From: an uncultured Lachnospiraceae bacterium
Lineage (GTDB): Bacteria; Bacillota; Clostridia; Lachnospirales; Lachnospiraceae
Direction: 5' to 3'
NCBI GenBank assembly: GCA_902797475.1
Contig: CADBTG010000036.1
Coordinates: 1 to 9,433, forward strand
Length of the DNA: 9,433 nucleotides
The position numbers and the translations under genes were made by a program. Shown one piece after another: positions 6,726 to 9,433 of this stretch. The notes under the pieces are model-generated. The model had not been told where the DNA came from. It did not search any database and saw only the letters and a program-made list of their open reading frames with translations. Each line of letters opens with the position of its first letter. Position 1 is the first letter of the stretch.

Positions 6726-6810
6726 GTGGCATTTTCCATGGACACGGAACGCAAATATATCCACTTTATCCACAATCAAATTCTACGCTTTTAGGCTGCT
6801 TTTTTGGCTA

Positions 6811-6839
6811 TTTACAAACCGATTTCCCTAGGTTATAAT
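6811..6839 (+). promoter_or_regulatory. Sigma-A promoter of the DnaD-like/loader operon
   Basis: -35 TTTACA (6811-6816, 5/6), a 17-bp spacer and a perfect -10 TATAAT (6834-6839). Transcription would start near 6846, about 50 nt before the first start codon. The last DnaA box is centred roughly 75 bp before that start, a position compatible with activation or with distal repression through looping. Confidence 0.85.
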
Positions 6840-6896
6840 GTGGTCGCATTCGGGCTTTTTATGTCCGTTTCACTGTTCCTCAGGGGGTCCTTTTCC

Positions 6897-7985
6897 ATGT
6901 GCACCATCGGTCTGATTTCCAAATCGAAGCAGGATGCCGTCACGGCGATTCCGAACCGTTTCATCGACGATTTCATGGTCGACGCAAACGGGACGTACGT
7001 CAAGGTATACCTGTACCTTCTCCGGCATTTGACGGACCGGACGGAATTCTCCGTTCCGCAGATAGCCGAACTGTTGGACTGCACGGAAAATTTCCTCTTA
7101 AAGGCGCTGCATTATTGGAGTAAGCAGGGCATCCTGGAGTTCTCGGTTTCCGGAAACGGTACCGTGGAATCCATCAACCTTGTCGATCTGACTGACGGCG
7201 TCCTCGAAAGCAAACAGGAATCCTCCGAAGATGAAGCGGCAACGCAGGTTCCCGCCCGTGCGAAGAGCTCCGCACGTTCCGGGCAGTCGTCTTCGAAGTT
7301 CTCTTCCGCAGCTGCGGCCATCGATATCGACACGTTCGCGGAGGATACAAACGTTCCCTTCCTGCTTTCCACTTTGGAACAGTACTTTAAGCGTCCTCTC
7401 TCCCGGGAGGATACTGACACGGCCCTGTACATCTACGGGCGTCTCGGGTTTTCGTGTGAACTCGTTTTCTTCCTGTACGAGCGTTGCATCATGGGCGGCA
7501 AAACCTCTGCGCGTTATATCGGACGCGTGGCGGAGTCCTGGTCCGAAGCAGGCGTGAGTACCGTGGAGGAAGCAGAGAACCTGCTTCTTACGGAAAGCGA
7601 TGCGTTTCGTGCCGTATGTCGTGAATTCGGCATCGACGGAACGCCCGGTGCTTCTCAGATTCGTTACATTCGCACATGGGCGCGCGAGTGGCATCTTCCT
7701 GCGGAGGTAATCCGCGAAGCGTGCGCACGCACCATGACGCGCAAAGGTCCGAATTTTCCGTATGCCAACACCATTTTAAAAGAATGGCACGAGGCAGATG
7801 TGAAATCGTCTGAGGACATTGCGAAACGTGATGAGGATCACCGTCAGGCAGAAGCAAAGAAGCATCCCGCCGTAACCCGTGACGACAGAAAGAAATCCCG
7901 CACCGACCGGTTCGGCGATTTCACGCAGCGGGAATACAGCGCCGAGACTTTGGCAGAGATTGAAAAGAAGATGCGTCAAAGATAG
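6897..7985 (+). CDS. DnaD-domain replication initiation protein
   Basis: A 362-aa protein of the DnaD/DnaB (Bacillota) primosome family, which bridges DnaA- or PriA-bound DNA and the helicase loader. The N-terminal part (about 15-97) resembles the DnaD winged helix (PNRFIDDFM, then IAELLDCTENFLLKALHYWSK). A low-complexity linker rich in S, A and E follows (about 103-145). Two DnaB_2-like C-terminal domains come next, about 153-231 and 236-305, each ending in the family signature: YIGRVAESW (207-215) and YANTILKEW (289-297). The charged tail (about 306-362) is likely flexible. B. subtilis DnaD has one such C-terminal domain and its DnaB has two, so this is closer to DnaB in layout. The start at 6897 is used because AGGGGG lies 9 nt upstream and the promoter excludes earlier ATGs. 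It is 17 bp from the next gene, in one operon. Confidence 0.88.
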   Translation: MCTIGLISKSKQDAVTAIPNRFIDDFMVDANGTYVKVYLYLLRHLTDRTEFSVPQIAELLDCTENFLLKALHYWSKQGILEFSVSGNGTVESINLVDLTDGVLESKQESSEDEAATQVPARAKSSARSGQSSSKFSSAAAAIDIDTFAEDTNVPFLLSTLEQYFKRPLSREDTDTALYIYGRLGFSCELVFFLYERCIMGGKTSARYIGRVAESWSEAGVSTVEEAENLLLTESDAFRAVCREFGIDGTPGASQIRYIRTWAREWHLPAEVIREACARTMTRKGPNFPYANTILKEWHEADVKSSEDIAKRDEDHRQAEAKKHPAVTRDDRKKSRTDRFGDFTQREYSAETLAEIEKKMRQR

Positions 7986-8002
7986 CAGAAAGGATTGGCA
8001 CA

Positions 8003-9007
8003 ATGGGGCTTTCCAACGCGGAATATGAAGCGATCCTTCGGGATTACGATGAGAAGCAGACCAGAAACCGGCACGCTCTTGAGGAGCGGAAGGCTAAGGT
8101 TTATGCTGCGATTCCGGTTCTGTCCGAATTGGATGAGCGAATTGCATCCGGCTCCGTTGCCGCGGCCAAAGCCGCGCTGTCCGGAAATCCGGATGCCATA
8201 GCCGATAACAGCCGCGCAATAGAACTTATCTCCTCTCAGAAAAAGCAATTAATTGCGCAGGCAGGTTTCCCGGAAGACTATCTGGAGATGCAGTATGACT
8301 GTCCTTTGTGTAAGGATACGGGCTATCAGGGATCGGAGATGTGCCGCTGCTTCAAGCAGGCCATCATCGACCGCTACTATATGGATCCGGGTCGGAAGGA
8401 AGTCCTCGAGAAGGAGAACTTCAGCACCTTTGATGCGCGTTACTACTCCGAGGAAGCCATCGACGAATCAACCGGTGATACTTACCGCGAGATTGCCATG
8501 GATGCCTACCGGAAGGCCTACTCCTATGTGGAGCAGTTTCCCGAGCACAAGCGGAATCTTCTTTTGACCGGCTCAACCGGTGTCGGAAAGACCTTTCTCA
8601 CAAACTGCATTGCCAAAGCACTGATGATTGCCGGCTATACCGTATTGTATCTGTCAGCTTACCGGCTTTTCGAAATTTTCGAGAAATACCGCTTCGGCTC
8701 CGCCGAAGAGAACCGGCTTGCAACGAAGAACCTCGATATGGTTCTCGACTGCGACCTGTTGATTATCGATGATTTGGGGACGGAAAACGGCAACTCCTAC
8801 ACAGTTTCCCAACTGTTTACCTGCATGGAGGAGCGACAGCTTCGAGCTAAGCCGATTGTCATCACCACGAATCTGAACATGGAGCAGATCCGTGCCCGGT
8901 ATTCCGAGCGGATTGCTTCCCGACTGTTCAGCAACTACCGCTACATCAAACTTATGGGGGACGACATACGCGTCCGCAAACTCTTTTTGGAAGGGTCCCC
9001 GGACTGA
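8003..9007 (+). CDS. DnaC/DnaI-family helicase loader ATPase
   Basis: A 334-aa AAA+ protein that probably loads the replicative helicase onto DNA. A helical, charged N-terminal region (1-90) is followed by a four-cysteine zinc motif (C100-x2-C103, C114-x-C116), as in the zinc-binding N-domain of DnaI-type loaders. The ATPase domain has Walker A GSTGVGKT (190-197), Walker B LLIIDDLG (252-259), sensor 1 ITTN (287-290) and an arginine-finger segment RYSERIASRL (299-308), all intact. AAAGGA lies 9 nt before the ATG. It follows the DnaD-like gene at 17 bp, which mirrors the dnaB-dnaI pairing of Bacillus. IstB transposition helpers share this fold, but no transposase is near and the zinc-bearing N-domain argues for a loader. 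No gene symbol is given because dnaC and dnaI are used inconsistently between species. Confidence 0.92.
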   Translation: MGLSNAEYEAILRDYDEKQTRNRHALEERKAKVYAAIPVLSELDERIASGSVAAAKAALSGNPDAIADNSRAIELISSQKKQLIAQAGFPEDYLEMQYDCPLCKDTGYQGSEMCRCFKQAIIDRYYMDPGRKEVLEKENFSTFDARYYSEEAIDESTGDTYREIAMDAYRKAYSYVEQFPEHKRNLLLTGSTGVGKTFLTNCIAKALMIAGYTVLYLSAYRLFEIFEKYRFGSAEENRLATKNLDMVLDCDLLIIDDLGTENGNSYTVSQLFTCMEERQLRAKPIVITTNLNMEQIRARYSERIASRLFSNYRYIKLMGDDIRVRKLFLEGSPD

Positions 9008-9037
9008 GGCTTTATGCCGGGTCCATAACAAGAATAT

Positions 9038-9043
9038 TATAAT
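9038..9043 (+). promoter_or_regulatory. Possible -10 element before prs
   Basis: A perfect TATAAT in the 52-bp gap between the loader gene and prs, without a recognisable -35 at 16-18 bp. It would start a very short leader just before the Shine-Dalgarno sequence. It may give prs extra transcription beyond read-through from the operon, or be chance in an AT-rich spacer. Confidence 0.25.
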
Positions 9044-9059
9044 TTCACGGAGGGTTCCT

Positions 9060-9433
9060 ATGTCAGAAGAGGAAAAAAGATTAGTTGAAAACGTGTCCTA
9101 CGGCCCTATGGGTATCATTGCCCTTGAAAGCAGCCGGGCAATCGGCGACAAGGTTAATGATTGGATCGTTTCATGGCGGAATAACCGCGATTCCAAATAC
9201 GCAAATACGCCCGATCACGACCGCTATCAGCGGGAATCCTACCTGATCAATGCCAAGTGTCCCCGTTTCGGTTCGGGTGAAGCCAAGTGCATCATCAACG
9301 AAACGATTCGCGGTCTCGACATTTATATTCTCGTGGATGTCTGCAATTACAGTCTCACCTACAAGGTGTGCGGACAGATCAATCACATGTCTCCGGATGA
9401 CCACTTCGCCGATTTGAAGCGTGTCATAAGCGC
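9060..9433 (+). CDS. prs: Ribose-phosphate pyrophosphokinase (PRPP synthetase), 5' part
   Basis: Makes PRPP from ribose 5-phosphate and ATP for purine, pyrimidine, His, Trp and NAD synthesis. Only the first 124 codons are present; the frame is open at the right edge. The N-terminus reads MSEEEKRLVENVSYGPMGII, and the recognisable core is FGSGEAKCIINETIRGLDIYILVDV (residues 74-98), which matches the PRPP synthetase pattern GE-x-x-x-x-I-x-E-(S/T)-(I/V)-RG-x-D-(I/V). NHMSPDDHFADLKRVI (110-125) is the counterpart of the segment around the conserved ND-x-L-MEL in standard Prs. It has a longer N-terminus than standard ~315-aa Prs and resembles the roughly 390-aa form I know from Lachnospiraceae. 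GGAGGG lies 6-8 nt before the ATG. The catalytic flexible loop and PRPP-binding loop lie beyond the window, so activity cannot be judged here. Confidence 0.85.
   Translation, partial: MSEEEKRLVENVSYGPMGIIALESSRAIGDKVNDWIVSWRNNRDSKYANTPDHDRYQRESYLINAKCPRFGSGEAKCIINETIRGLDIYILVDVCNYSLTYKVCGQINHMSPDDHFADLKRVIS

Larger units (their letters stand above)
6620..6774. promoter_or_regulatory. DnaA box cluster upstream of the helicase-loading genes
   Basis: Four perfect copies of the DnaA box TTATCCACA lie in 155 bp: 6629-6637 (+), 6658-6666 (-), 6685-6693 (+) and 6766-6774 (+). All four extend to TTATCCACAA. Two weaker boxes, CTATCCACT (6620-6628) and ATATCCACT (6757-6765), abut the first and last perfect boxes, so that TATCCACTTTATCCACAA is repeated exactly at 6621-6638 and 6758-6775. 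Chance occurrence of four identical 10-mers in one gap is very unlikely. The cluster ends 36 bp before the -35 of the promoter for the DnaD-like and loader genes. DnaA is the replication initiator and also a transcription factor; a regulatory role here is inferred from position. No dnaA or dnaN is in the window and I see no clear unwinding element. Confidence 0.88.

Noticed and set aside
6618..6896. The chromosomal origin oriC
   Set aside because: The DnaA boxes fit, but dnaA, dnaN, gyrB, rpmH and other usual origin neighbours are absent, and no clear AT-rich unwinding element or DnaA-trio follows the boxes. Kept only as an alternative explanation.
6804..6896. A 31-residue longer start for the DnaD-like protein
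   Set aside because: The near-consensus promoter at 6811-6839 lies inside that extension, so the start of transcription falls after the early ATG. The ATG at 6897 has a Shine-Dalgarno sequence.
8003..9007. IstB-type transposition helper
   Set aside because: The ATPase fold is shared, but there is no transposase or terminal inverted repeat, and the N-terminal zinc motif and DnaD-like neighbour indicate a helicase loader.

Overview
The window looks like chromosomal DNA of a Gram-positive Bacillota, class Clostridia and most likely the Lachnospiraceae. The grounds are a paired GlgC/GlgD glycogen module, a T-box riboswitch, a DnaD-type protein followed by a DnaC/DnaI-type helicase loader, and a long clostridial-type PRPP synthetase. 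This assignment is by recognition only. I see no insertion sequence, phage gene, CRISPR array, tRNA or rRNA; it reads as housekeeping chromosome with some unusual regulatory DNA.

Layout. Everything left of about 5.06 kb is read leftwards (minus strand), and everything right of about 5.21 kb rightwards, from a divergent intergenic region between glgC and murC. Leftwards in order of transcription: glgC and glgD (ATGA overlap); a long hairpin; an ECF-like sigma factor; a membrane-anchored probable anti-sigma protein (8-nt overlap); a lipoprotein; then a strong sigma-A promoter and a complete T-box leader with UGG (Trp) as apparent specifier. Its terminator lies at the window edge, so the controlled gene (probably trpS or another tryptophan gene) is just outside. 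Rightwards: murC; a 279-bp gap with four perfect DnaA boxes and at least two degenerate ones; a near-consensus promoter; a DnaD-like protein with a duplicated C-terminal DnaB_2-type domain; a DnaC/DnaI-type AAA+ loader; and the 5' part of prs, cut by the right edge.

How the genes work together. GlgC/GlgD form the ADP-glucose pyrophosphorylase that supplies glycogen synthesis. MurC adds L-Ala to UDP-MurNAc in peptidoglycan synthesis. The DnaD-like and loader proteins would recruit and load the replicative helicase. The DnaA box cluster lies directly upstream of these two genes, which suggests that the initiator DnaA regulates its own downstream partners. The sigma/anti-sigma/lipoprotein set looks like a self-contained envelope-signalling unit with unknown signal and regulon.

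Most notable: the DnaA-box array before the helicase-loading operon, part of which also folds as a terminator-like hairpin after murC; the fully readable T-box switch; the three copies of a TTTTTCCGAA element between glgC and murC; and the sigma operon whose two extracytoplasmic products I could not place in a named family.
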